From assembly GCA_003049485.1 (NCBI GenBank), contig PYST01000091.1:53603-117602 (forward strand): a stretch of 64,000 nucleotides of DNA, given 5' to 3'. This document shows positions 9,734 through 21,721 of this stretch, piece after piece. Source of the stretch: Ophioceras dolichostomum (Eukaryota; Ascomycota; Sordariomycetes; Magnaporthales; Ophioceraceae). The notes beneath the pieces were generated by a model. That model had not been told where the DNA came from. It did no database searches and worked only from the letters and a program-made list of their open reading frames with translations. Position numbers and translations under genes: made by a program. The number at the start of each line of letters is the position of its first letter. The stretch's first letter is position 1.

Positions 9734-11239
9734 ATGGCGCCCGAGATCACCATCACCGGCTGGACTACCAGGGACGTCCGATTCCCCACGTCCCTGGACA
9801 AGACGGGCTCAGACGCTATGAACGCGGCGGGAGACTACTCGTCGGCGTACTGCATCCTAGAAACGGACTCTGAGTTCTCCGGCCATGGCATGGTGAGTAG
9901 CTTAAGTAGCCTACCTACTTACCTACCTAGGTAGCTTCAGCTCACCTCCCAGACACACACACGCCATACACTCTGCCCCCTAACCGAGCTGCCACATCTC
10001 CTGACTACCCGACACTGATTCTATTTCTCTCACTCAAAAAAGACCTTCACCATCGGCCGCGGGAACGACATAGTCTGCGCAGCCATTAACCACGTCGCCG
10101 ACCGCATCAAAGGCCGCACCCTCTCCTCCCTAACCTCCAACTGGGGCGCGACCTGGCGCCACCTCGTCAACGACAGCCAGCTGCGCTGGATCGGCCCAGA
10201 AAAGGGCGTCATCCACCTCGCGCTCGGCGCCGTCGTCAACGCCGTGTGGGACCTGTGGGCCAAGGTCCTCGGAAAGCCCGTCTGGCGCGTCGTGGCCGAG
10301 ATGTCGCCCGAGGAGTTCGTCCGCTGCATCGACTTCCGGTACATCACCGACGCGATCACGCCCGAAGAAGCCGTCGCGATGCTGCGCGAGGCCTCTGCGG
10401 GGAAACCCGACCGCATCCTCGACGCCGAGCGCAGCCGCGCCGTGCCCGCCTACACCACCAGCGCCGGCTGGCTGGGCTACGGCGAGGACAAGATGCGCGC
10501 CCTGCTCGAGGACACGCTCGCCAAGGGCTACCGGCACTTCAAGCTGAAGGTCGGCGGCGGGCTGGAGCAGGACCGGCGGCGCCTCGCGATCGCTCGCGAC
10601 GTCATCGGCTACGACAGGGGCAACGTCCTGATGGTCGACGCGAACCAGGTCTGGTCCGTCCCCGAGGCGATCGAGTACATGCTGGAGCTCAAGGATTTCA
10701 AGCCGTGGTTCATTGAGGAGCCCACCAGCCCGGACGACGTCCTGGGCCACCGCGCGGTGCGCGACGCGCTCCGTCCCTACGGCATCGGGGTGGCCACGGG
10801 CGAGATGTGCCAGAACCGCGTCGTGTTCAAGCAGCTGCTGGCCTCTGGCGCCATCGACGTGTGCCAGATCGACGCCTGCCGCATGGGCGGCGTGAACGAG
10901 GTGCTCGCCGTGCTGCTGATGGCTCGCAAGTTCGGCGTGCCCATCGTGCCACACTCGGGCGGCGTCGGGCTGCCCGAGTACACGCAGCACCTGAGCACCA
11001 TCGATTACGTCGTCGTCTCTGGGAAGAAATCCGTGCTCGAGTACGTCGACCACCTGCACGAGCACTTCCTGCACCCGTCCGTCATCCGGGACGGCTACTA
11101 CCAGACCCCGAACGAGCCGGGCTACAGCGTCGAGATGAAGCCCGAGAGCATGGACCGCTTCTCGTTCCCCGGCGAGGAGGGCGTGAGCTGGTGGCGGACT
11201 GAGGAGGCTAAGCCTATCCTGGAGGGCGACAAGATCTGA
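9734..11239 (+). CDS. L-fuconate dehydratase (enolase superfamily, ENOSF1-like)
   Basis: Exons are 9734-9892 and 10043-11239 (451 aa). The intron is GTGAGT..AAAAAG, phase 0. The C-terminal barrel is nearly collinear with ENOSF1: the SAGWLGYGEDK segment, the KLKVG acid/base Lys motif, the metal ligands in VDANQ, IEEPTSPDDV and ATGE, and the PHSGGVGL histidine segment. The N-terminal capping domain is intact, including GAVVNAVWDLWAK. The enzyme dehydrates L-fuconate to 2-keto-3-deoxy-L-fuconate in non-phosphorylating sugar-acid breakdown. The family also includes rhamnonate and galactarate dehydratases, but the EEPTSPDD and YVDHLHEHF blocks favour the fuconate type. There is no targeting peptide, so it is probably cytosolic. 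It is convergent with the malic enzyme gene. Confidence 0.9.
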
Positions 11240-11898
11240 GGCGAGTTGATTGTAAAATCTGAGGAGGGAGAGCGTTGCAATTTGCTTCTACCATGTCTAT
11301 ACACTAGGTGTGGTAGATAAATCCATATATCACATAATACCTTAGTTTAGGCAATCCGCTAAGAGTTCTACGCAGCCTTGCGTTTCATACGATATTCACG
11401 TCGATTCTGAGATGGGAAAGTCAAGACTTACTCGCCTCGAGGGCAGACAACCTTGAAAGAAGGGAGGTGTACATAGGCACATAGTACCTAGGTACCTGAG
11501 TTAGTTCGATAAATCATTGACAGATAGAACTTCACACCGAGTAGGAATGCTTCAAAGCCAAATACAACAAATTGCGTAATGACGAAGCAAACGTCCTTGA
11601 ATCATTTCATGATGAGAACGATAGGGGGTCATCGCAAAGCAGGACGGTGAGAAGTGAAGAAGAAAGAGCAGCAGGGGCCGGGGAGGCTGATTGACCAACC
11701 TCCACAGCCTTCCGCCAAATTGATAGGGTGAAGAAATAATGAAGGCAAATGCAACGTCTATCTAATGTTTGGTTTGTATGTTCCCGGCAACGCCAGGTGG
11801 GTATTGCGCATGCCCATCCGATTTTCCCGCTGTTATCTCCACTCTCCTCCCTCTTCCTCCAGTATCTTCAAGAGCCCTGGGCTCCGTCCAACAGGGGC
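11240..11898. other. convergent 3' flanks
   Basis: This 659-bp region lies between two convergent genes (fuconate dehydratase and malic enzyme). It should contain both 3' UTRs. A short TACCTAGGTACC palindrome lies near 11486-11497. Nothing else is evident. Confidence 0.5.
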
Positions 11899-14800
11899 CT
11901 AGTTGTGGAAGGGGTCGTACAGGCGCGACTTGATGAACTTGTTCAGCGACACATCACCCCACTCCTCCCACTCGAGCCACTGCGCCTCGGGCAGCTGGCT
12001 GACGCCGTCACGGCGGGCAGCCTTCATGACCTCGCGGGCGACGATGATGCTGGCGTCGCGAACACGGTCAATGCTGGGGTAGATTAGACCCTTGTGGATC
12101 TCCCCGGCGTTGAGCGAGTTGGACAGAGCCTCGGCCGAGGTGTAGATCATGTTGTCCGTCACGCGGGACGCCTTGGCGAGGATGGCGCCCAAGCCAATGC
12201 CGGGGAAGACGTAGACGTTGTTGCCCTGGTTGGGGTAGTACGTCACAGCGTGGTCGCTGGCCTTGACCGTATAGGGCGAGAACGGCGAGCCCGAGGCGAA
12301 GATGACGGTGCCGTCGGTCCAGTTCACGGCCTGCTCGAAGGTGCACTCGGCTTTGGTGAGGGGGTTGCTCAGCGGGAACAGGATCGGCCGCCTGCCAACG
12401 CCGCCGGACTCAACCGACGCCTTGAGAGCACGGACGGCCGACTCTGTGAAGGCACCCGAGGTGGCGGCAAGGCCGACCAGGGCGCTGGGCTTCACGTAGG
12501 CCATGACTTCCTCCAGAGACCGGAACTGGTGGCCATTGTTGTCCGTGCGAGCGAAGTACTTCTTGTGCTCGGCCAGCCTGTCGCCACGGTCCTTGGTTAC
12601 GAGGCCCTTGGTGTCAACCAGCCAGAACTTCTCCTTGGCTTGCTGCTCTGACAGGCCGCGGCGAGTGTAGTACTCAACCAGAGCTGAATGAAGGACGATC
12701 CTGGATTAGCTTCCGTTTCTAGAATAGCATGTGATGGGGGAAGAGGACTGCTTACCCTTTGCGACTCCCACTCCGGCACTGCCCGCGCCGAAGAAGACGA
12801 GGCGCTGCTCCTCGATCGGCACGCCACTGAGAGCGGTGGCTCCGATGTAGCCGGCGAGGACGACGGCACCAGTTCCCTGGAACCAAGTTAGTAAATCCCA
12901 TGTGCATAAGTCACAATCACATGCCTTTCACGTGGTAGAGAGACGTAGCGAGGTTCCAAGATTGTGAGGTGGGGTCGGAATGCCTTACCTGGATGTCATC
13001 GTTGAAAGTGCGCTTCTGCTTGTACCTGTCCAGGTACTTGAACGCCTTTTCGCTCTCAAAGTCCTCGAACTGGACAACCATGTTGGGGAAGACTTCAGTC
13101 ACGGCGGCCATGAACTCATCCATGAAGTCCTGCTGCTCCTCGACCGAGATGCGCTTGGAGCGCAGGCCGAGGTACAACGGGTCCTTGAGGTTAACCTCAT
13201 TGGCCGTGCCGGTGTCCAGAACGATAGGGAGGGTCTTGGACGGGTGGATTCCAGCTGCGGCCGTGTACAGGGCCAGCTTGCCGACCTGGATTTGAAAATG
13301 CCCCTCGTTAGTGTGTCTGAAATTTGGATCCTGCCGTGCAGCGCCGAGGGCATGTGGATTTTACAACGTAGAAGGAAAAATGTGGGGAAAATGGGTGTTA
13401 TGCAGGTGCTGGGGCAGTGGTCCCCGGGAGCGGCTTGCGGGTACACCACGACCGACTCCAAAACAACTCCAACCACACTTCTGATAATCGGTGCTGGACA
13501 CTGGACACTGGACATCGGACACTTACAGGAATTCCCACACCGTTCACGCCCAGGTCACCCAGACCCAGAATTCGGGAGCCGTCAGTGACCACGCAGATCT
13601 CAGGGTTGGGGTAAGGCCAGTTCGACAGGATGGTCCGTATCGACTTTCGCTGCTTAATCGAAATGTACAGGGCCTCCGGACGAGTGTAGATGGTCGAGTA
13701 TTGTAGGCAGACGTCACCAATGGTCGGAGTGTAGACCAGCGGCATCATCTCGCCGGCGTTGTCCATGAGCAGGCGGTAGAACAGGTCGACGTTTTGGTCC
13801 TTCAGAGACGACAGATAGAGGTACTTGTCGATGCCCGTCTGACGTGAGCGGATCATCTTCAGAGCCCGCTCGCACTGCGTCTTGGGGTTCTCCATGACGT
13901 GAGGAATCAAGCCGGTGAGGTTCTTGGAGACACGCTCCTCAGGGGTGAAAGAGAGGCCTGCCATAGCGAGAGACATGTTGGTCAGTTGTTGAGCTGGTCC
14001 GGATGGGCTGAATCAAGAGGCTTTGCTTGGGTTGCAGAAAGAGAAGTTGTTGAGATGGCCGACTGGGAGAGCGAGGAAGAAAGAATATTTCAGGGAGATA
14101 GACCATCGGGACCATCGGGGAGTAAGGAGAAGTGGTGATGCGGTTTGCTGACGGCGGTAGCAACACCTCCGAGCTCCGTCTGTGAGCCGCGTCCTCCACG
14201 CCACGACAACACTGGCCTTGCCGCCGATTGTGGACTGACGGTGGGCTAACTACATCCCACGCAGACAGTTCGGACCAACCGCTCTGTGTAAAAAGAATTT
14301 CCAACAATTAACTCATTCACTCACCTTTGTTCCAGAGGGGCTCCCTCAGCACCTGGTAACCCGCGGCTTGAGACATGGGCACGTATTCTGTAGGCCGGAT
14401 CTGGAGTACTTCGCCGTAGTGACTTTGTGTGTAGCCGCGCAGCTGGTCGAGCGAGGCCATCCTGATGGACTCTTCAATGGCAGAGATGTCGACGGCGGAC
14501 ATGGGGTTTAAGTTTGAGACTCGTCGGGAGGAAGAGATAGAGAGGCGCTTATTAGATATTGAGGAGCGCGAGGAAGTAGAGCGGCCGGAAGCAGCTGAGG
14601 AGGGGGAACTCGAGCGGGGAGTTGAGAAGTCTGAGCTAGAGGTGCTTTGCGCATACGAAGCCATTGGCACCATGTGTGCAGCTGACCAACCCGCGGTATT
14701 CTTTGTTGGGGGGTGGTGGTCGGGGGAATAAATGGGTGAAGACGAAATCGTTCCAGTGGTGCGAGTAGTTCCAGTGGTGCGAGAACTTGTGGTTGCGGTC

Positions 14801-15072
14801 GTGGGAGGAGACGTGGGAGGAGACGACGTGGTGGGAGGAGACGTGGGAGGAGACGTGGGAAAGGAATGCGATCGACCCAGCATAGGACCAGCGGCCGAAG
14901 AGGAGAAGGATGCAGAAGAGCTTTGCGTGACCCGCAGTGCAAGCTTCAATCTAGTGGTTACTGTGGTATTCCTAATGACCGAGGCGGCATGTCGGCGAAG
15001 GTGGTGTTGACCGGGAAGCCCATTTCTTATGAGCAGCTCGGCCGCCGTGGAGTGGCTTCCTGGGAATCGCAT
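11899..15072 (-). CDS. NAD-dependent malic enzyme
   Basis: Five exons: 15072-14325, 13957-13527, 13285-12989, 12876-12756 and 12683-11899. All four introns have GT..AG ends and phases agree (793 aa from the upstream Met). Malic enzyme blocks are intact: EPLWNKGLSFTPEERV, MMPLVYTPTIGDVC with the catalytic Tyr, VVTDGSRILGLGDLG, the divalent-metal region FEDFESEKAF, GTGAVVLAGYIGA, the Rossmann VFFGAGSAGVGVAK and FPLSNPL. It converts malate to pyruvate and CO2 with reduction of NAD(P). The first 190 residues are Ser/Thr/Pro-rich with basic and few acidic residues at the very start (LLIRNGLPGQHHLRRHAASVIRN), compatible with a mitochondrial presequence. A second Met (MSAVDISAIEE, residue 191) would give a 603-aa enzyme of usual length. 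NAD specificity is inferred from the fungal family. Intron 1 is unusually long (367 bp). Confidence 0.92.
14801..14854. repeat. 12-bp tandem repeat in the malic enzyme N-terminal exon
   Basis: Four copies of GTGGGAGGAGAC, interrupted once by six bases, encode the Thr-Ser-Pro-Pro repeats of the N-terminal extension on the minus strand. Confidence 0.8.
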
Positions 15073-18000
15073 GGGTCAGGTACAGATACTTGGGCCCATA
15101 AGAAAACTGATGGGCACTGTGACAGGGCCTGGTGTCAGTTTCGTCGGGTCTGGTGTTTCAAGCACACCGGTAAAACCTGCAACTCTCTGGGGCCCCAGAG
15201 ATGGCCTTAGAGCTAGAAAAGAGATCAAGTCCTTCCGGCGTTTTTACCTATACATTTTTTTACGTACCTGCACGAGATATTTTTCTTCTTGTCTCGTTTT
15301 TTTTTTCTTGCGGTCTTTTTTCCCTTGGTTCGGAAAGGCCGCAGCTATTCGACTTTGGCGTTGGTCTCCTCAGGTACAGGTAGTACAGGCTAGAAACGAA
15401 TGGGTCGGTCGCGGGCCTGCAAGCCGTCTATTTCTCGTTTGTTGGCCAGAAGGTCTGACGGCGGAGCGATTCCTGACCAGCGCAAGAGGAAAAGTCCAGT
15501 CGACACTGCTGGTGTTCAGGGATGGGGGAACAAAAAAGAAAGAGCAGACTGGGCGGCCCCTTTCTGGGGGAAATAGGACTGGAGCTTGAGGTGTTCGTCG
15601 GCGAAGAAGACAGTCATCGCCTGTTGATTGGGTACCTTGACAGAGTCTGGATACGAACATCAAAGGTCTCACGGTGCGAATCTTCTCATGTCGCGATCCG
15701 ACCCACGGAGGGAGCCAACTTTGACCGCCCATCCCGTTCGTTGTACCTGCACATTTGCACTTAGAAGCATGCCACACTGTTCCCCAGTCTCCAGATTGAA
15801 GTCTCCAAGGCGGCAGGAGCTGCCGTGGTGGCGCTGTACCCCTTCTGAATGAACCGTCGGCCACATTCCTGCCTCCACAACCCACAGCGAGGGTCAGTGC
15901 TACCGACCCCCCTCTCCTGTCCCCGATTTCGATGTTGCCTTTCGGTCCTCGTTCCTTCCCCTTTCGCTGGGTCCGGCCGCACTCGTGCAAATTGAAAGTG
16001 GTATCCAGGTGGACACGATCCCTACGTAGTACTTTACAGTCATCACAGACGGCACGGACGGGGATAGAAGTCAGCAAAAAAAAGAACGAAAAGGGAGGGC
16101 GAAAAGAAAAAAAAACTGTTGTCCCAAGTCGGTTGTGGCTCGTGCGCGCCGTCTCTTTGGTTGACGGAAGTAGCGCCACGCCACAACACCAAGGTGATCC
16201 AAACTGTCAGACCTGCATGCCCGAGTGAGCTGCAACCCCACACTCAGCAATGTCCGTGGTGTGAAGTCCGGTCATCGGTCCTGCATCGGTCCTGCACAAA
16301 ATCATCAAAATCGTTCCACCGCAGTCCGATGCAGTCGCTGTGGACTTCCCCCTCTCTTGAAGACACGTTGAGATAATGTGATAGTAAGGGCACAGCACGC
16401 GAACAGCTTCGAGAGACCGAACTTCATGGTGACAGAACCCATGGAACTTGGAAGCTCAATTCCCAACTTTTTTATGGGGCAGACAAGAGTGGAAACAGGG
16501 GCACTCCACTCGCTCCACTCGCTGAGCAAGGGCAAAGGACATGCATCCCGGGTTGGCCAATTGGAACGACCGGATTGAGTTTTCATGTCTGATCTAGGAA
16601 AGAGCCTCCCCACGGCATGCCGAACCGTGGGAATTTCAGAGGGCCTTTGCCCAGAAGCTTGCGCATGTCGACGCCCCCACTACCCTCACGGTCTCACAAG
16701 TCCCGATCCAAGCATGCGCCGCCAGAGAACCCAATGTTTGGCTTTCGCCTGGTGAGCATGTCCTCGCAGACTTTCCTTTATTAACGGCGTAAGGTATTTA
16801 GGTGGGTTGTCTAGCAGTTCGTTAAAACGCGGAATCTTCAACGAACGGCGCAAGAGCCATCAAGTCGTGTGTCCCTTTTGGCAGTAGGGGAAAAAAGAGA
16901 GAAATTAATGCTGCATACAATATTTATTTATTTTTTTTTAGAAAAAAAAAGTCAAGTAAAAGGAGCACGACACAGCTGCATGGATTACATTCCGACTTTC
17001 CCCGATGGAAGGAGCGGGGTTGGCTTAAAATGTTTTGCTCGATCTGCGGGATTGTCCCCCCAACCTGATGTGACTTCAGCCGTCAACGCGGCAAGCCACC
17101 ACCGCCATTCTCAACGCCAAGTGGTCGCTAGGGTGCGAGCGAGGCGTATCCGTATGAGGGTATTCTTTTCTTCTTTTGCTCTCTCTCTCTGTCAAACTGC
17201 CATCCCAACGAAGCTGACAGGGAAGTCCGTGGAAAATACCTCTTTGTCCACTAGGACGGGATGACCGAGGGAAATATCGTCCCGTCTCGTTAGTCTGTCT
17301 CGTCTGTGAGCTGTTAGGAAGAAGTTCAGCTCCTTCGTCTTCTCCTTCGTCTTCTTTTCTGACCTCTTCTTTCGCAGTCCTTCTCTTTTTTACGGACGAC
17401 TGAGCTGGACTGCCTGCCGGGCCGCGTGTCGGTCATCGAGTCCCATTGCTGTCGTCGAAACGGTATTCCCTATCTCATCGAAACATGGCGGCAAAGGTCG
17501 ACCCGCTCACAAGTGGTAACATCGGCTTTTCTCCATCTCCACTCTGCTCCACAGGGCTCAAACCATATCCGGCGTCAGGGTACGCCAAGTTTGCGGTCGT
17601 CACCATCCTTGGCAGGAGTTCTGTTGGTATGAATCATTGCAGGAGGAGGCACCGGTCTTCCTCTGGCTTCTTCGTGTTTTCCCCCTCCGAGCCTCCGCCC
17701 CTCCGAACATTATCGTCCTCCGAAGAGTGCAGTCCCCTCCGAGGCCACCCCCTTTTATCTTGTCTGATTCTTCGGACGAAAGCAAGGTCTCTCGTCTCGC
17801 ACAGACTTCGACCCTACTAGAAACTACCCCATCCGTACGTCCATGCGCTCAAGAGACTTCAGACTATCGAGCCCAAATTGAGGTTGTACATGAGATGAAG
17901 AATTAGTCCTCGGCCGGCCGATCTAGAGCATGCAGTAACTGCCCGGATCGAAGAGACTGGCGCATAGGTATTAGGTATAATGCCCCGGCCGATCGGTTTT

Positions 18001-19907
18001 GATTCGGCATTTCCACTCGGTATGCTGTGAACCGTTCTCCTTAACATCGGTCGCGAACGAGATCATGCCGCGTGTGATCTGCGACTTCAACGGCGTCGGA
18101 GCCGTGTATAGCAACAAGGATAGAACTTCCTTCCTCCTTCCTTTCTTTTTCTCTTTCTTTTCCTTGTTCATTCTTAGATGGCAGGTACTCAGTACTCAGT
18201 ACTTAGTGCTTGTCCTATATTCCTACTACCCCATTTATCAAGGATATCGGTGGGGTTGGGAGGCCCCGAACTGCGTCTTCCGGAGCGTACTTGTTGATGC
18301 CCTCCGAAACCCCCTCTCGGAGGCTCCCCTGTCCCCGCTGAGCTCAAGACGCTAGTGAGACGACCTCAGAGTCCGTTATCGTGCTGCATGGATAGTATGC
18401 AAGACGAAAATGATACGGAGTCTTCTTTTTTGACATGCGCACACAAGCAAGGCTGCATGCGTCGGTGCTGACTCGTCGACAAGCCCCCCCCCCCTTGGCT
18501 CCCGTCCGAGCTCGAAGCTCGCTACCCCGCGAATGTCGGCCGCCGCCAGGTGTCACACCGCTCCACCATTTCCCCGGTCCGGCGACGACCGGATATCAAC
18601 ATAGCCAAAAATCTCAACTGAATGGGCACGTGATACCGGATAACGCTCGCGAGCACTCCGGTTGTCGGAACTAGCATGGGTTAGTTCGTGCCTACTGCCG
18701 GCGAGCACAAGCTTCTATTCCTCCCTTCGCCCAGGCCTCTTCTTGCCCCAGACTGCAGCCTCGAGACTATGTAACCTCTAAGCTTTGTCTCCATATCATC
18801 TCCACTGTTCCCCGGATTTCACACTTCGTTGGGTGCTGGAGGATGACTCCTCCTGCTCCCCCCCCCTTCCCAGGGTCACAGGGCGAACGGTGCCTCACTC
18901 CCAGCGTTCGCTCCGTTTCACCGACTTTCTCCAAATTTCCCAAATATCGAATCCAAACTAATCGAGATGCGGGAAAGGGTCTCTTAAGCGTTTGTTCCGT
19001 CCAAACCCTCTGGGTTCATCGGGCTTGCAGTTCACGAAGCTCATGTGAGAAGAGGAAGCTGGGCCCCTGGATTGGCCGCCTCTAGCCATCACGTACTAAT
19101 TGTTCGGGGCCCGGCCATGGCCTTGTCGAGTCCTGCCCCAGCTCGAGTGCTTTGCCGAAGGCTCAACATCAGACCGGACAGGTCGGCCTGTTTGAGGCCA
19201 ACCGGCCATCAAAGTGACCGGACCAATCTCGGATTCGCAGCCAAAGCTCCTCGGCAGGATACCAAGAAGATTGGTAGATGATCGTCGGGGGAGCCAATGA
19301 CTGGATGTGCGGTGCCTACTATAGACGCAGTCGTAACAGAATGCATTCTAGAAGAGAATATAGTAGTAGAGGATTAGTAGGGGATCTTGACGATACTATC
19401 ATGTATCCTTTGTGTTGCAGTCCAAGCCTGCAGTTCAAGCCACTGGAGGCTGTGGCTAGTGCCCCTTCAGGGAAGCGTGGGCTGGCACAGGCAGAGCTGC
19501 AATGCAGCCCCTGAACTGTGGCGGCTTGGCACGCCGCCACATAGAAGGGCGCTTACTGAGATCCATCTTACACCTGGCGAGGGAGCTACAGCGCTTGTCG
19601 CCAAATCTCAAGGATCCACCGTTGTCTTTGCAGCGGTTAACGTACTCGGGGGTGATCACAAATCACCACGAGATGTGCGATACTCACCTTGGTCCGATCC
19701 TTATACAGGATGAGCGCCAAGGTCGTCATCATGTTCGGCAAGCCCAACAGAGAAGGGTTCTGCAAGATGTGGAGGGACGAAGGCCTGCTCGACAGCATCA
19801 GGCTGTGGACGCTGGAGACCCAGGGGATCCAGCTCCTCATGGAGCGGTATACCTCGGCGCAGAACTCGAGGTGGCAGTCCACAACGGCCTGAGGGTACTC
19901 GTTCCAG
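15073..19907. other. 4.8-kb region without a firmly supported gene
   Basis: It starts with the malic enzyme promoter side and ends at the first certain MFS exon. It contains CT-rich stretches (near 17170-17195 and 17330-17390), homopolymers (12 C near 18485, T/A runs near 16925-16950) and no long frame with coding-like composition. The exception is about 19690-19890, where third positions are very G/C-rich on the plus strand (the MSAKVVIMFGK frame) and also on the minus strand. That segment is discussed as a finding. Confidence 0.55.
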
Positions 19908-21721
19908 ACGCAGAACCTCTCTCCCGGGACAGCGAAGTCACGCCCCTGATCAGGGGCAGGGGCGTTAGCAACACCAGCCCGACGAAACCTCCCTCCCTTC
20001 ATGACCAAAGCTGGACCTGTCGCTTCCAGGCCCGCGAGCCCCGTGCGATTCTGCTCCTCTGCGCAGGTGTCATCTTCGCCTTGTCGCTGTGCAGCGACCT
20101 CGCCGAGATACCGATGGTCCGGCTGATGGAAGACGCGATCTGCCAGGACTTTTACCACCACTCTCTCGCCGATCCCCGTGATGGCGGGGAGAAGACAGAT
20201 CCGATCGACGAGGGCTTATGCAAAGTCGAGGAGATCCAGTCGCGATTGGCATGGCTCGGGGGCTTCGTTGCGCTGCTGGACGCAGCTGTTGGTGAGGGTC
20301 ACCACTAGGCGTGCAGGCGTGCAGGCATGCAGACATTCTCCAATTGAAGCTGATGCTCAGAGTTTTTGTTAAGATGTTGACTCCAAACCTTGCTTGGACT
20401 TCTAGGGTTGCTCGTCGCATTTCCGTTCGGCGTGTTGGCCGACAGAATCGGCCGCAAGCCGGTGCTCGTCGCTGCTGTTCTGGGCACGTTCATGAGCATG
20501 ACATGGATCGTCATGGTTCTCCTGCTCGCGCCCACGACCTTACCCGTCCAGCTCGTGATGGTGAATCCGGCATTCCGGCTCATCGGCGGGGGCTCTGCCG
20601 TCGTGGTCGCCATGGTTTACGCTGTCGTCGCAGATGTGGAATCTGAGGCCAGCAGGTACGTTGATGGGGATGACGAGATACTCGTGGTGAAAGACTTTGC
20701 AGCTGACAGAGAACGCACCGGCCGGGCATGATAAAGGGCGTTCGCTTTCTTCATCATGGCCTTCGGGGGTCTGGCCGGGAGCATGATCGGTCCTCTGGCC
20801 GCATCCTGGATCATGCAGCGATGGTCGCCCTGGGTCGCGATCTGGGCTGCGTTCACCACCTTGCCGCCCACTTTGCTCGCCATCACACTCATACCCGAGA
20901 CGCTGCGGTGCGCTGGCGGTGCTGGCGATGCTGGTAGCACCGAGCACCACGACGACCTAGACGACGATCACAGCAGCATTTTGGATGTGGGGAACAATGG
21001 TGTTCGAGCTCTCGTGAAGCCAGTCGAGGCTCATCCGAGAATCTCTCTGAGAGAGTTGAAAGCCTCCCTCTCCCTCCTAGACTCGTCAGTGGTCGTCATT
21101 GTTCTTCTCTCGTTCCTCACACAAATGCCCGTTGCCCTCGCCACAGGCCAGACATTTATCCAGTACATATCCATAAGATTTGAGTGGAACCTAGCCGACA
21201 CTGGTTATCTCCTCTCGGCCCGTGGAGTGATAAATACCATTCTGCTCCTGCTTCTCCTCCCGGCACTCACTCGGCTCCTACACCGTCGCGGCTTCTCCTC
21301 TCAGCGTACCGAGCTCACGATAGCTCGGTCCTCAGCACTCTTTCTCGCCCTAGGCTCACTGCTCCTCGCCGGACCGGAGATCGGAGTCGCTGTCGCGGGC
21401 CTCGTTGTTTTAACATTCGGATCCGGCCTCAACCCGTCCTGTCGCTCGCTTCTGGCAAGTCTCGTTGACGCCAAGCACGCCTCCCAGATGTTCAGTCTGG
21501 TAGGTATAGTGGAGACCGTCGGCTCCTTGATCTCCGCACCGGCCCTTGCGTGGCTCTTCTCGCAGGGCATGGCGCTCAGTGGGCCGTGGGTTGGTTTGCC
21601 GTACTTTGGCCTAGCAGCTCTGTGTGGAACAACAGCTGCCTTGATGTTTGTTAGGTTGAAAAGAGAGCACCCGCTCAACACTTCCTCCACTGCAGAAACG
21701 ATGGAGAATGCGGAGCCCTGA
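19908..21721 (+). CDS. MFS transporter (5' end unresolved)
   Basis: Certain exons are 19908-20291, 20406-20655 and 20737-21721. Introns are GTGAGG..TCTAG and GTACGT..AAAG, and joins restore VGLLVAFPFGVLADRIGRK and EASRAFAFFIMAFGG. The product has about 12 membrane segments in two halves separated by an acidic loop (HHDDLDDDHSS). Motif A of the major facilitator superfamily (GVLADRIGRKPVL) is intact between helices 2 and 3. The N-terminal cytosolic tail reads EPLSRDSEVTPLIRG, common in fungal MFS proteins. No in-frame Met precedes helix 1 at a sensible distance, so an upstream exon is expected. An acceptor TTCCAG ends at 19907, but I could not identify the first exon. Substrate is unknown. It shares orientation with the AIF-like gene downstream. 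Confidence 0.82.

Noticed and set aside
10130..11074. 314-codon minus-strand open frame over the fuconate dehydratase
   Set aside because: It is antisense to strongly supported enolase-superfamily blocks and explained by codon bias.
15370..16179. 269-codon minus-strand frame in the 15-19 kb gap
   Set aside because: Composition resembles random translation, there is no domain, no splice pattern, and no third-position bias. Not called.
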